Origin: Achromobacter insolitus
GTDB taxonomy: Bacteria; Pseudomonadota; Gammaproteobacteria; Burkholderiales; Burkholderiaceae_B
NCBI RefSeq assembly: GCF_002209555.1
Contig: NZ_NJIF01000009.1
Location: 62,001-126,000 of the forward strand
Reading direction: 5' to 3'
Length of the DNA stretch: 64,000 nt
In this document: piece after piece, positions 8,516 through 17,503 of the stretch
How positions within the stretch are numbered: the first letter of the stretch is position 1
Layout: every line of letters begins with the position of its first letter
Made by a program: the position numbers and the translations under genes
Notes under the pieces: generated by a model
The model's database searches: none
What the model was told of the DNA's origin: nothing
Seen by the model: only the letters and a program-made list of their open reading frames with translations

Positions 8516-11005
8516 ATGCGCGCCCAAGCAACAGCAAAAGCGCTATTCGGCCTGATTGCACTGCTGGCCGGCCTGCTTGGCCCCGCGTTCGGACAGAGCG
8601 CCGCGACGGCGCCTGCCCATCTCGCCCCACCCACCACGCAGGCCCAGGCCATCCTGGTGGCGGACATTCCGCTGCGCGCGGACACCGATCACCGCTACGC
8701 CGAAGGGGTCCTGGAGCGCATCGCCGGAGCCGACCCGACCGACGCGCTCGCACCGCGCCTGGAAGCGATTTCCCGGTCCATCGACGAAAAGCTCCAGCAA
8801 TTCCAGCCCGCCCAGCTGCGCACCCTGCCCATCATGCGGCTGGAAAGCCTGGAGCGGCATTGGATGTTCGACGCCCGCCGTTTCGCGAGCTGGCAGGAGG
8901 ACATGCGGCAGGCGACCGCCGCCTACGCCAGCGATGCCGCCGAACTGGCCCGCCGGCGGGAAGCATGGCAGGCGCTCAAGAACGCGCCCGGCGCGGCTGA
9001 CCTGCCCCCTGCCCTCACAGGCCGTATCGACTCCGTCATCGCCCAGCTGGCGCGTGCCGAACAAGCCCTTTCGGTGCCGCTCGCCCGCCAGATTGCACTG
9101 GGCCAACGCGCCAACTCCGTAGAAGAACGCATCCAGGCGGGACAACGCGCGGTCGCCGACGCCATCAACTACATCGATGCCCGCCTGCTCGAACTGGACG
9201 CTCCACCGCTCTGGGACGCCACCTTCACCTCTACCGCCCGCAGCGACGCCATGGCCTATCTGCGCAGCGGCCTGGACCTCGAACTGCGCTTCGCCCGCCA
9301 GTACGCCGCGGCCGACACCAGCAACCAGCGCGCCTTGCACGTGCTGCAGCTCGTGCTGCTGCCGCTGCTGCTCTGGCTGGCCTGGCACAGCCGTCATGCC
9401 ATCCGCGCTGGCGAAATGAGCGAGACGGCTGCGCGGGTGCTGGGCCGCCCGCTGTCCGCCTGGCTGCTGCTGGCCATGATGGGCGTGCAGCTGCTGGAGC
9501 CCGACGCGCCCTTGATCGTGCTGCAGATAGCGCTGCTGCTGGCCGTGGTGCCCGTCCTGCGCCTGTTGCCGCCGACCACGCGCGAACCCCTGGACCTGTG
9601 GCCCTATGCGATCACGGGCCTTTATCTGGTGGAGCGGCTGGGCGTCTTCTTCCTTGCCAGCGAAACGCTTTACCGCCTGCACAACCTGGCCATGACCCTG
9701 CTGGCCCTGGTGACCGCGCTGTGGCTGCTTGCCCGCGCCAAGCGCCGCGGCGACACGCAGGCGCCCGGCCGGCTGCACCGGATATTGCGCGTCAGCGCCT
9801 GGGGCGCCGTGGTCCTGCTGGCCGCCGCCGGCGTCGCCAATCTGGTCGGCAATCTGTCGATGGCCGAAATGCTGACCAGCGCCATCATCAGCAGCGGCTA
9901 TTTCGGCTTGATGCTGTACGCCGGGGTCACCATCATCATCACCCTGCTGCAATTGATGCTGGCTCGGCCGGGGGTGTCGCGCTTCCGCATCGCGCGCGAA
10001 CATGCCCCGCCTCTCGTGCAATTGTTGATCCGCCTGGTGACGGCCGCCGCGGTGGTGGGCTGGACGCTGTACACGATGGACCGATTCCGCATTCTGCGGG
10101 CCACCTACGCCATCACGACCAAGGTGCTGTCGTACACGCTGGCGCTTGGGGACATCACGCTCAGCCTGGGCAACATCCTGGTGTTCGCGATCTCCGTGCT
10201 GATCGCGTTCTGGGCCGCACGGGCCATTCGCCTGGTGCTGCACGACGAAGTGCTGGCCCGCATGCCGCTGCCCCGCGGCGTGGGAAACAGCATCGCCTCG
10301 CTGACCTATTACTCGGTTCTCCTGTTGGGCCTGGCGGTCGCCCTGTCGGCGGCCGGCGTCAAGACCAGCCAACTGGCCATCGTGCTCGGCGCCCTGGGCG
10401 TGGGCATAGGCTTTGGCCTGCAGAACGTGGTCAACAATTTCGTGTCCGGCCTGATCCTGATGTTCGAGCGCCCGATCCAGCCCGGCGACGTGGTGGAGAT
10501 CGGCGACACCTCGGGGCAGGTGCGCGACATCGGCATGCGCGCCACCCGGATCAAGACCTTCGAAGGCGCCGACGTGGTAGTCCCGAACGGCACCCTGCTG
10601 TCGGAAAAGCTGACCAACTGGACCATGCTGGATCGCAACCGCCGCATAGAAATCAACGTCGGCCTGGCTTACGGCACGAATCCCGCACAGGCCATCGAAC
10701 TGCTGGGCTCGGTGGCGCGCGGAACGCTGGGCGTCTCCTCGCAACCGGCGCCCATTGCGCTTTTCATGGGTTTTGGCGCCAGCACCCTGGATTTCAGCGT
10801 CCGCGCGTGGACGCCCGACTTCGACCAGTGGATGTCCATCCGCAGCGACATGCTGACACGGATGTATGAGGCGCTGACGCGTGCGGGCATCGGGATACCG
10901 TTCCCGCAGACCGACCTGCACCTGCGCAGCATTTCCGAGGACGCGGGCGCCGTGCTCACGCAAGCCCGCCGCGCCCCGTCCGGCAACGGCCCCGCCCCCA
11001 CGTAA
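8516..11005 (+). CDS. large MscS-family mechanosensitive channel with DUF3772-type periplasmic domain
   Basis: The protein has 829 residues and a predicted signal peptide (FGLIALLAGLLGPAFG). A helical periplasmic domain of about 250 residues resembles DUF3772 and is followed by a series of about nine hydrophobic helices. The C-terminal MscS domain has the pore helix and beta domain GIGFGLQNVVNNFVSGLIL ... GDVVEIGDTSGQVRDIG. Such channels open under membrane tension and release solutes during osmotic downshock. The gene stands alone between two tRNA-Phe genes, and its stop lies only 13 bp before the promoter -10 of the second one. The ion or solute preference cannot be read from sequence. Confidence 0.9.
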   Translation: MRAQATAKALFGLIALLAGLLGPAFGQSAATAPAHLAPPTTQAQAILVADIPLRADTDHRYAEGVLERIAGADPTDALAPRLEAISRSIDEKLQQFQPAQLRTLPIMRLESLERHWMFDARRFASWQEDMRQATAAYASDAAELARRREAWQALKNAPGAADLPPALTGRIDSVIAQLARAEQALSVPLARQIALGQRANSVEERIQAGQRAVADAINYIDARLLELDAPPLWDATFTSTARSDAMAYLRSGLDLELRFARQYAAADTSNQRALHVLQLVLLPLLLWLAWHSRHAIRAGEMSETAARVLGRPLSAWLLLAMMGVQLLEPDAPLIVLQIALLLAVVPVLRLLPPTTREPLDLWPYAITGLYLVERLGVFFLASETLYRLHNLAMTLLALVTALWLLARAKRRGDTQAPGRLHRILRVSAWGAVVLLAAAGVANLVGNLSMAEMLTSAIISSGYFGLMLYAGVTIIITLLQLMLARPGVSRFRIAREHAPPLVQLLIRLVTAAAVVGWTLYTMDRFRILRATYAITTKVLSYTLALGDITLSLGNILVFAISVLIAFWAARAIRLVLHDEVLARMPLPRGVGNSIASLTYYSVLLLGLAVALSAAGVKTSQLAIVLGALGVGIGFGLQNVVNNFVSGLILMFERPIQPGDVVEIGDTSGQVRDIGMRATRIKTFEGADVVVPNGTLLSEKLTNWTMLDRNRRIEINVGLAYGTNPAQAIELLGSVARGTLGVSSQPAPIALFMGFGASTLDFSVRAWTPDFDQWMSIRSDMLTRMYEALTRAGIGIPFPQTDLHLRSISEDAGAVLTQARRAPSGNGPAPT

Positions 11006-11018
11006 CGCGGATATTGTG

Positions 11019-11024
11019 TATAGT
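11019..11024 (+). promoter_or_regulatory. -10 element of tRNA-Phe promoter (copy 2)
   Basis: TATAGT lies 16 bp before the second tRNA-Phe in the context ATTGTGTATAGTGGCGGACTT, nearly the same as before copy 1. The shared flank suggests the duplication included the core promoter. Confidence 0.6.
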
Positions 11025-11040
11025 GGCGGACTTTCGCGTT

Positions 11041-11116
11041 GGCCTGGTAGCTCAGTCGGTAGAGCAGAGGATTGAAAATCCTTGTGTCGGTGGTTCGATT
11101 CCGCCCCAGGCCACCA
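11041..11116 (+). tRNA. tRNA-Phe (GAA), copy 2
   Basis: This 76-nt cloverleaf matches copy 1 at 8220-8295, with anticodon GAA and an encoded CCA end. It follows the MscS-type gene directly and is followed after 17 bp by a strong terminator. Copy 2 has a slightly longer spacer between its -10 element and the mature 5' end than copy 1. Confidence 0.97.
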
Positions 11117-11133
11117 ATGAATTCAAGCACTTG

Positions 11134-11157
11134 GCCCCGCCTTTGGCGGGGCTTTTT
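11134..11157 (+). terminator. rho-independent terminator after tRNA-Phe copy 2
   Basis: The perfect 8-bp stem GCCCCGCC / GGCGGGGC (11134-11141 with 11145-11152) has a three-base loop and five T after it. Confidence 0.92.
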
Positions 11158-11228
11158 GCTTTGGAGCCCCGGCGGCGCTGGTCGGATAGCATAGGCAACG
11201 GCTTGCCCCCTGACTTTCCTCTTACGCG

Positions 11229-12968
11229 ATGAAGCCTGATTCCTCTTCCCCGTCTTCCTCCATCGGCATGGGCCGCGCCGCGCTCGTGTTGTATCGCGCG
11301 CTATGGCAATACGCCGAGGGCGCGCGCCGGCAACTGATGGGCGCCGTCGCCCTGCTGTCGGGTGCGCAGTTGGTAAAGCTGACCTTGCCCTGGCTGGCCT
11401 CCCACGCCATCAACGCCCTGCAGCAGAACGAAATGTCCACGGCCGGCCTCTGGATACTGTTCCTGGTCGGAAGCTACATGATGTCCTGGGTGTTCCATGG
11501 TCCGGGGCGCGTCCTGGAGGGCAATGTGGGCGTGCATGTCCGCGAGCGGCTGGCCGACGACCTCTACGCCCGCATCGCGGCCGCTCCGCTGACCTGGCGC
11601 GATGGCCGCCATTCCGGCGACCTGCAGCACCGCGTGCTGCAATCCAGCCGCGCGCTGTCGGGATTTGCCCGAGGCATGTACGGATACCTGCACAGCGCCC
11701 TGAACTTCATCGGCCCGCTGGTGGCGCTGACCCTGCTATCGCACGTCAGCGGCATCGTCGCCGTGACCGGCTATCTGATCATCGCCCTGGTCACGCTGCG
11801 GTTCGACCTGGCGCTGATGCGGCTGGCGCGTGCCGAGAACGACGAGGAACGCCGCTATGTCGCGGCCTTGCTCGACTTCATCAGCAATGCCGGCACCGTG
11901 ATCGGCCTGCGCTTGCAGGCCGCCTCGCGCAAGATCCTCGGCCGCCGCCTGGAAACCGTCATGAAGCCCCTGCGTCGCGCCCTGTGGGTCAACGAGGTCA
12001 AGTGGTGCGTGGTGGACCTGGCAGGCATGTGCCTCACCTGGATTCTGGTCGTGGAATATGTGCTGCGGCACCGCGAACCCGGCCAGGCGCTGCTGCTGGG
12101 CACGATCTTCATGATCTACCAATATGCCCAGCAGGCCGCCTCGGTCGTCAGCGCCATCGCCTCGAACTTCCAGAGTTTCTCGCGCATGCACACGGACTAC
12201 AGCAGCGCCGAGCCCATTTGGCAGGCCCCCGGAGATCCCAAAGCGGCCGTGCCGGCCGTGCGCGCAGACGCGCCGTGGCAGACCCTGGAGTTGCGCGGCG
12301 CGACCTGGCGCTATTCGGACGAAGGACGCGGCGGCCTGCATGGCGTCGACCTGGTGTTGCGCCGGGGCTCACGCGTAGCGCTGATCGGCGCCAGCGGCGG
12401 CGGCAAGAGCACCCTGCTGCGCACCCTCGCCGGACTTTATCCGCCGCAACAAGGCGAACTGCTGCGCGACGGCAAACCGGTAGCCTGGGCCGAACTGCGC
12501 ACGCTGGCCACGCTGATTCCGCAAGAAGCCGAAGTCTTCGAAGCCAGCGTGCAGGAAAACCTCACCTTTGGCGAACCCGCCGATGCACAGGCGCTGCAAG
12601 CCGCCGTGCATACCGGCGTGTTCGACGAAGTGCTACAACGCATGCCCAATGGCCTGGCCAGCCCGGTGAACGAGCGGGGCAGCAATCTTTCTGGCGGCCA
12701 GCGGCAACGCCTGGCTCTCTCGCGCGGGGCGCTTGCCGCGCAGGGAAGCAGCTTGCTGCTGCTGGATGAACCCACCAGCGCGCTGGACCCGCAAGCCGAA
12801 GGCCGGGTGTTCGACCGCATGTACGCCGCGTTTCCTTCGGCATGCATCGTGGCCTCCGTGCACCGTCCCAGCTTGCTCAACCGCTTTGACACCATCGTGG
12901 TAATGGAAGCGGGGCGCGTGGTGGATGCGGGACCGCGCGACGAGGTGCTGGCCCGGCACAAGCTTTGA
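11229..12968 (+). CDS. ABC transporter, fused permease and ATP-binding protein
   Basis: This 579-residue half-transporter of the exporter type has about six membrane helices in residues 30-320 and a nucleotide-binding domain. The Walker A is GASGGGKST, the signature is NLSGGQRQRLALSRG, and the Walker B is SLLLLDEPTSALD, followed by the H-loop SVHRPS. It would act as a homodimer pumping an unknown substrate outward. The transmembrane part has no feature that identifies the substrate. It stands alone: upstream is the tRNA terminator, and downstream a separate small gene follows after 54 bp. Confidence 0.9.
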   Translation: MKPDSSSPSSSIGMGRAALVLYRALWQYAEGARRQLMGAVALLSGAQLVKLTLPWLASHAINALQQNEMSTAGLWILFLVGSYMMSWVFHGPGRVLEGNVGVHVRERLADDLYARIAAAPLTWRDGRHSGDLQHRVLQSSRALSGFARGMYGYLHSALNFIGPLVALTLLSHVSGIVAVTGYLIIALVTLRFDLALMRLARAENDEERRYVAALLDFISNAGTVIGLRLQAASRKILGRRLETVMKPLRRALWVNEVKWCVVDLAGMCLTWILVVEYVLRHREPGQALLLGTIFMIYQYAQQAASVVSAIASNFQSFSRMHTDYSSAEPIWQAPGDPKAAVPAVRADAPWQTLELRGATWRYSDEGRGGLHGVDLVLRRGSRVALIGASGGGKSTLLRTLAGLYPPQQGELLRDGKPVAWAELRTLATLIPQEAEVFEASVQENLTFGEPADAQALQAAVHTGVFDEVLQRMPNGLASPVNERGSNLSGGQRQRLALSRGALAAQGSSLLLLDEPTSALDPQAEGRVFDRMYAAFPSACIVASVHRPSLLNRFDTIVVMEAGRVVDAGPRDEVLARHKL

Positions 12969-13022
12969 TGCGCAACGCGCAACGCGCAACGCCCGCCTGC
13001 CTAGCCGCTACACTCGATCTCC

Positions 13023-13790
13023 ATGACGCAACCGCCGACTCCCCATGCAGCGCCGCGCCCGCCCGGCCGAACGCGACCGAATCTATTGGCCTATGCCTGC
13101 CTGGTGATCAGCGTGGTATTTGTCTTCTTGGGCGCAGGAATGATCCTGGATGGCGCCGAGGCGGGAGTTCCCGTCACACTGTTCTTCGGCGTCTGCGCCC
13201 TCACTGCCGTGCTGCAGATATGGCCGAGGTTGCTGCAGCGCGAGTCGCGCTCGGCCACGACGCTGCTGGCCCGCTATCCAGGCCCATTGGAGTTCAGGGC
13301 CGCGAAAGGCAAGCTGCTGGTTTTCTCCTTCCTGTCAGCGGCCTTTGGCGGCGTAATACTATGGATGCTGCTGCACGAGTCGCTGCCCCCGCTCAAGCAA
13401 TTGATCCTGTGGCCGGGCTCCGTGTTCTTTCTGCTCGGTGCGGTCATGCTGCTCGTGCGCGCCGCCAAAGACGACACCGCCCTGCGGCTGGGCCGCGATG
13501 GCTTCGACACCCGCCACGTGTGGAACAGCAGGACGATACGCTGGCAGGACACCAGCGAGTTCACCGTGGCCAACGTCAGCCGCGCGGTGCCCAAGCTCAT
13601 CGTTTTCGACGATGCCGCCGTCGACCGTGCCGGCAAAGCCGGATTCAACCGGCATTTCGTGGGCCGCAATTCCAGCCTGGCGGAAACCTACGGACTCACC
13701 CACGAATCCCTGGCCGAACTGCTCAATGCCTGGCGCGCGCGGGCGTTGGAGCAGGATGCCGTGTTTACGCGCTGGCCCGAGAACAGATAA
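13023..13790 (+). CDS. hypothetical membrane protein
   Basis: I do not recognise this 255-residue protein with confidence. It has two hydrophobic pairs of helices, one near residues 24-66 (LLAYACLVISVVFVFLGAGMI) and one near 100-148. A soluble C-terminal half follows, with a pattern (LGRDGFDTRHVWNSRTIRWQDTSEFTVANV) that resembles PH-like 'STM3941 family' membrane-anchored domains. No catalytic motif is seen. It stands between the ABC exporter and the leader of the copper ATPase, both on the same strand, without overlap. Its role is unknown. Confidence 0.75.
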   Translation: MTQPPTPHAAPRPPGRTRPNLLAYACLVISVVFVFLGAGMILDGAEAGVPVTLFFGVCALTAVLQIWPRLLQRESRSATTLLARYPGPLEFRAAKGKLLVFSFLSAAFGGVILWMLLHESLPPLKQLILWPGSVFFLLGAVMLLVRAAKDDTALRLGRDGFDTRHVWNSRTIRWQDTSEFTVANVSRAVPKLIVFDDAAVDRAGKAGFNRHFVGRNSSLAETYGLTHESLAELLNAWRARALEQDAVFTRWPENR

Positions 13791-13817
13791 GGCCCCCCAC
13801 CCGGCCGCCCGTCCAAC

Positions 13818-13850
13818 ATTACAAAAAAGTAATCTACGCGTAACCTCCAC
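13818..13850 (+). promoter_or_regulatory. candidate response-regulator binding repeats upstream of the copper ATPase leader
   Basis: An inverted repeat ATTAC-N6-GTAAT (13818-13833) overlaps a direct repeat with an 11-bp period, GTAATCTACGC then GTAACCTCCAC (13829-13839 and 13840-13850). Tandem sites one helical turn apart are typical of OmpR-class response regulators, including those that control copper resistance; that assignment is inference. A further palindrome CTCCA-CAC-TGGAG lies at 13864-13876. No copper-sensing two-component genes occur in the window. Confidence 0.4.
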
Positions 13851-13909
13851 GCCCCCGTCGCCGCTCCACACTGGAGTCCATGCACTTTTGGACCACAAAG
13901 GAGCCGACG

Positions 13910-14011
13910 ATGAAAACCCCGCCCTCCTTGTTCAATGCGTACGCCTTGAGTCTCGGGATGCTGGGCGCACATGGAGAACTGCCGCACCGCAGGCATCAGG
14001 CCTCGGCATAA
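13910..14011 (+). CDS. 33-residue leader peptide upstream of the copper ATPase
   Basis: A strong AAAGGAG ribosome-binding sequence (13897-13903) lies six bases before this ATG. The peptide begins [20 protein letters not shown], which looks like a short signal-sequence-type hydrophobic segment, and ends with a His/Arg-rich tail ([10 protein letters not shown]). It is too short to be a known protein. Its stop overlaps the start of a second tiny ORF as TAATG, and that one overlaps the ATPase start. It may be a regulatory leader or the remnant of a small periplasmic copper protein. Translation is inferred only from the ribosome-binding site and the coupled junctions. Confidence 0.55.
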   Translation: MKTPPSLFNAYALSLGMLGAHGELPHRRHQASA

Positions 14012-14058
14012 TGGCAACGCGACGGATCACACCAGGACTCAAAAAGGGATGGGTATGA
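14011..14058 (+). CDS. 15-residue coupling ORF between leader peptide and copper ATPase
   Basis: This ORF of 15 codons starts at the TAATG junction with the leader peptide stop and ends in TGA at 14056-14058, forming an ATGA overlap with the ATPase start at 14055. It has no strong ribosome-binding site of its own, so its translation would depend on ribosomes ending at the leader stop. The product ([15 protein letters not shown]) is basic and unlike any family I know. Its likely role, if any, is to pass ribosomes on to the ATPase gene. Confidence 0.45.
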   Translation: MATRRITPGLKKGWV

Positions 14059-16418
14059 ATCACTCTCGTCACGGCGACGCTGCGTCGAAGGAAAGCACGC
14101 TCTTCGTGTGCCCCATGCACCCGGAAATCCGGCAGGACCAGCCGGGCCGCTGCCCAAAATGCCAGATGCATCTGGTGCCTAAGGGACAGGAGCAGGATCA
14201 ACCCGCGCATGGACATGGCGGCCGCGATCCACAAGCGCATCACGGTCACCACCACTCAAGTGCCGCTGACCCCGCGCAGCAGCCCGCAGCAGCACCCGCT
14301 GCCGCCCCCGCTGACGTGCCTGCCGGCACGATCTATACCTGCCCCATGCATCCGGAGATCCGCCAGGACCACCCCGGGAGCTGTCCCAAATGCGGCATGA
14401 CGCTGGAACCGATCATTCCGCTGGACGAAGAAGACAACAGCGAGCTGAAGGATTTCCAGCGCCGCTTCTGGTCGACGCTACCCCTGACGATCATCGTGGC
14501 CGCCCTGGCCATGTTCGGCCATCGCCTGGGCTGGTTCGACATGGCGACCCAGAGCTGGCTGGAGCTGGCGCTGTCCTTGCCGGTAGTGTTCTGGACGGGA
14601 TGGCCGTTCTTCGTGCGCGGCTGGCAGTCTTTCGTGCATCGCAGCCCGAACATGTGGACGCTGATCAGCCTGGGCACGGCGGCCGCATTCGTCTACAGCG
14701 TCGTCGCCACCCTCGCCCCGGGCGTATTTCCGGATTCCTTCGTGTCGATGGGGCGCGTGGCGGTGTACTTCGAGGCGGCAGTGGTCATCATTTCGCTGAC
14801 CATGCTGGGGCAGATCCTGGAGCTGAAGGCGCGCTCGCAGACGTCCGCGGCGATCAAGTCCCTGCTTGGGCTGGCTCCCAAGACGGCACGGCGGATCAAT
14901 GCCGATGGCGGTGAAGAAGACGTGCCCTTGAACCATGTGCACGTGGGCGATCTGCTGCGCGTGCGTCCGGGCGAGAAGATCCCGGTGGATGGTGTGGTCA
15001 CCGAAGGCCGCAGCGCCGTCGACGAATCCATGCTCACGGGCGAACCGGTGCCGGTCACCAAGCGCGAAGGCGACAAGCTGATCGGCGCCACACTCAATAC
15101 CAGCGGCAGCCTCGTGATGCGCTCGGAAAAAGTGGGTTCCGCCACCATGCTGGCGCAGATCGTGCAAATGGTTGCCACCGCGCAGCGCTCCAAGGCGCCC
15201 ATGCAGCGCATGGCGGATGTAGTGGCCGGAAAATTCGTCATCGCCGTGGTGCTGGTTGCAATCACCACACTGCTGGTGTGGGGCTTCTTCGGGCCGGAGC
15301 CCAGCTGGGTCTATGGGCTGATCAATGCGGTCGCGGTGCTTATCATCGCGTGCCCGTGCGCCCTGGGCCTGGCCACGCCCATGTCGGTGATGGTGGCCAC
15401 GGGGCGTGCCGCCGCGCAGGGCGTGTTGTTCCGCGATGCGGGGGCAATCGAGAAAATGCGCGAGGTAGACACGCTGATCGTGGACAAGACCGGCACGCTG
15501 ACCGAAGGCAAGCCAGCTTTCGATCAAGCGATCGCCGCGCCAGGATACACACCAGAAGAGGTGCTGCGCCTGGCCGCCAGCCTGGATCAGGGCAGCGAAC
15601 ATCCGCTTGCCGACGCCATCGTCAGCGCGGCGCGGGCGCAGAACCTTGCGCTGGCCAAGGCCGAAGACTTCGACTCCGGCAGCGGCATCGGCGTGCGCGG
15701 CACGGTGGACGGCAAGCGCCTGGCGTTGGGCAACACTGCCCTGATGGAACAGGAAGGCGTGCAGGTCGAGGCGTTGCGCGCGGACGGCGAGCGCCTGCGC
15801 GGCGAAGGCGCCAGCATCATGCACTTGGCCGTCGACGGGCAGTTCGCTGGCATCCTCGCCGTCACCGATCCCATCAAGCCAAGCACGCATGAAGCCATTC
15901 AGCACCTGCATGACAGTGGCCTGCGTATCGTGATGGCGACGGGGGACGGCCTGACCACCGCCCGAGCCGTCGGCGCCGCGCTGGGCATCGACGAGGTGCA
16001 CGGCGAGGTCAAGCCAGCCGACAAGCTGGCATTGGTCGAAAAACTGCAAAAGGACGGCCACGTGGTGGCGATGGCGGGCGACGGCATCAACGACGCGCCC
16101 GCGCTGGCCCGCGCCGATGTCGGCGTGGCCATGGGCACGGGCACCGACGTGGCCATGAACAGCGGCCAGGTCACGCTCGTCAAGGGCGACCTGCGCGGCA
16201 TCGCCGCATCGCGCCAGATCTCGCTCGATACCGTGCGCAACATGCGGCAGAACCTGATGTTCGCCTTCATCTACAACGGCATCGGCGTGCCGATAGCGGC
16301 CGGCCTGCTCTATCCCTTCACGGGATGGCTGCTGTCGCCCATGATCGCAGCGCTGGCGATGAGCCTGAGTTCGGCTTCGGTGATTTTCAATGCACTGCGG
16401 TTGCGGGGCGCGAAATGA
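14055..16418 (+). CDS. copA: Cu+/Ag+-exporting P1B-type ATPase
   Basis: This 787-residue heavy-metal P-type ATPase exports cytoplasmic copper or silver. In place of HMA domains the N-terminus has two near-identical short metal-binding domains starting [10 protein letters not shown] (about residues 19 and 96), joined by a His-rich linker. Core motifs are the TM metal site CPC at 433-435, phosphorylated Asp 477 in [11 protein letters not shown] in SEHPLADAI, and [10 protein letters not shown]7 has FIYNGIG and TM8 has MSLSSASV, the pattern of Cu+/Ag+ (P1B-1) pumps. I start at 14055, five bases after AAAGGGA, although the frame is open upstream. The gene converges on the sigma-cupredoxin operon. 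Confidence 0.93.
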   Translation: MNHSRHGDAASKESTLFVCPMHPEIRQDQPGRCPKCQMHLVPKGQEQDQPAHGHGGRDPQAHHGHHHSSAADPAQQPAAAPAAAPADVPAGTIYTCPMHPEIRQDHPGSCPKCGMTLEPIIPLDEEDNSELKDFQRRFWSTLPLTIIVAALAMFGHRLGWFDMATQSWLELALSLPVVFWTGWPFFVRGWQSFVHRSPNMWTLISLGTAAAFVYSVVATLAPGVFPDSFVSMGRVAVYFEAAVVIISLTMLGQILELKARSQTSAAIKSLLGLAPKTARRINADGGEEDVPLNHVHVGDLLRVRPGEKIPVDGVVTEGRSAVDESMLTGEPVPVTKREGDKLIGATLNTSGSLVMRSEKVGSATMLAQIVQMVATAQRSKAPMQRMADVVAGKFVIAVVLVAITTLLVWGFFGPEPSWVYGLINAVAVLIIACPCALGLATPMSVMVATGRAAAQGVLFRDAGAIEKMREVDTLIVDKTGTLTEGKPAFDQAIAAPGYTPEEVLRLAASLDQGSEHPLADAIVSAARAQNLALAKAEDFDSGSGIGVRGTVDGKRLALGNTALMEQEGVQVEALRADGERLRGEGASIMHLAVDGQFAGILAVTDPIKPSTHEAIQHLHDSGLRIVMATGDGLTTARAVGAALGIDEVHGEVKPADKLALVEKLQKDGHVVAMAGDGINDAPALARADVGVAMGTGTDVAMNSGQVTLVKGDLRGIAASRQISLDTVRNMRQNLMFAFIYNGIGVPIAAGLLYPFTGWLLSPMIAALAMSLSSASVIFNALRLRGAK

Positions 16419-16431
16419 ACGCGCAGGCTGC

Positions 16432-17112
16432 TTATGCTCGCCACCGCGCCAGCGTCCGCGCAACCACCCTGTCGCAATCATCCCCATCGAACTCAAACAG
16501 GCTCTTCTCCACCGCCCCGATATCCCGCGCGAGCGCTTCACGCAGCAAGGCATTGGCGCGGAAGTGGCGACTGCGGACGGTGGCCTCGGGGATGTCCAGA
16601 CAGCGCGCCGTTTCCTCTACGGACAGTTCCTCGACCGAGCGCAACACGAACACGGTGCGGAACGCGATGGGCAAGGAGTCCAGCCGCGCTTCCAGCAAGC
16701 CTCTGATTTCGGCGCGGGCGGCGGCGTGGTATGGCGGGTCGAAGTCGTTGATGGTCATCGCATCAACCTCATGCTCTATATCGTCGGCGATGGGAAACAG
16801 CGCCTCGCGGCGGCTGTGCTTGCGCAACCGGCCGTAGCACTCGTTGAGCAACAGCCGCGACAGCCAGGTGAACAGCGTCGATTCGCCGCGGAAATCTCCG
16901 ATGTGCCTGTAGGCCGCCAGATAGGCCTCCTGCAGGGCGTCTTCGGCGTCGGCATCGTTACGCAGCGTGGCGCGCGCCAGGCGGTAGAGGCGTCGGTTGT
17001 GCCGCCGCATCATCAATTCGAATGCAGTTTCCTCGCCCGCCGCAATGCGATGCGCAAGGGCCAGGTCATCATCCTCGGCCGGCGTCGGCGCCAGCGCCGC
17101 AAGTGCAGTCAT
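16432..17112 (-). CDS. ECF-family RNA polymerase sigma factor
   Basis: This 226-residue sigma-70 factor of the extracytoplasmic-function group has region 2 in DAEDALQEAYLAAYRHIGDF ... FTWLSRLLLNECYGRLRK and region 4 in LPIAFRTVFVLRSVEELSVEETARCLDIPEATVRSRHFRAN. It is the last gene of a three-gene minus-strand operon after the DUF4142 and cupredoxin genes. No anti-sigma factor gene is adjacent, which is unusual for ECF factors. It faces the end of the copper ATPase gene with only 13 bp between stops. The link to copper or periplasmic stress is inferred from these neighbours. Confidence 0.93.
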   Translation of the reverse strand: MTALAALAPTPAEDDDLALAHRIAAGEETAFELMMRRHNRRLYRLARATLRNDADAEDALQEAYLAAYRHIGDFRGESTLFTWLSRLLLNECYGRLRKHSRREALFPIADDIEHEVDAMTINDFDPPYHAAARAEIRGLLEARLDSLPIAFRTVFVLRSVEELSVEETARCLDIPEATVRSRHFRANALLREALARDIGAVEKSLFEFDGDDCDRVVARTLARWRA

Positions 17113-17134
17113 GGGTCAGGCCTCCGCCCGCGCA

Positions 17135-17503
17135 TCATTGCGCAATCAGGGTTCCCTGCATGGTCGGATGGAACAGGCAGACATAGGCGCTGCTCCCTTC
17201 CTCCCGCACAGTGTAGGTCCAGGACGCGCCCGACGCGATCACACCCGAATCAAACGCTTTGGAAACGGCGGTCGCGGTATGCGGGACCAGATCTTTGTTG
17301 ATCCAGGTGACCGTGTCGCCACGCTTGACCATCAGCGTCGCTGGCATGAACTGCATCCCTTCTATGGTTACGACATGCTCGGCCAGCTGCGTGCCGGGCG
17401 GGGCCTGTTGGGCGCTTGCGGGCCCGCCAGCCAGCGCCAGCCCCGCGCACAGGGCGGCCACGGCGGCGCGCCCTCTCGCCGCGAGTGGGGAAGGATCAGC
17501 CAC
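17135..17503 (-). CDS. periplasmic cupredoxin-domain protein
   Basis: This 122-residue exported protein has a signal peptide (AVAALCAGLALAGGPASA) and a plastocyanin-like cupredoxin domain. The type 1 copper ligands can be placed: His in DLVPHTATA, then Cys, His and Met in AYVCLFHPTMQG, the amicyanin/pseudoazurin C-x(2)-H-x(2)-M spacing. It would bind a single copper ion in the periplasm for electron transfer or copper handling. Its start overlaps the end of the upstream DUF4142 gene by 8 bp, and the sigma-factor gene follows 22 bp downstream. Confidence 0.9.
   Translation of the reverse strand: MADPSPLAARGRAAVAALCAGLALAGGPASAQQAPPGTQLAEHVVTIEGMQFMPATLMVKRGDTVTWINKDLVPHTATAVSKAFDSGVIASGASWTYTVREEGSSAYVCLFHPTMQGTLIAQ

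Noticed and set aside
8543..10963. Very long open frame antisense to the MscS-type gene
   Set aside because: It has no recognisable domains, a composition of a shadow frame (rich in His, Gln, Arg, Gly) and lies opposite a clear family gene.
14478..16553. Long open frame antisense to the copper ATPase
   Set aside because: High-GC shadow frame with no motif; the ATPase motifs on the plus strand are complete.
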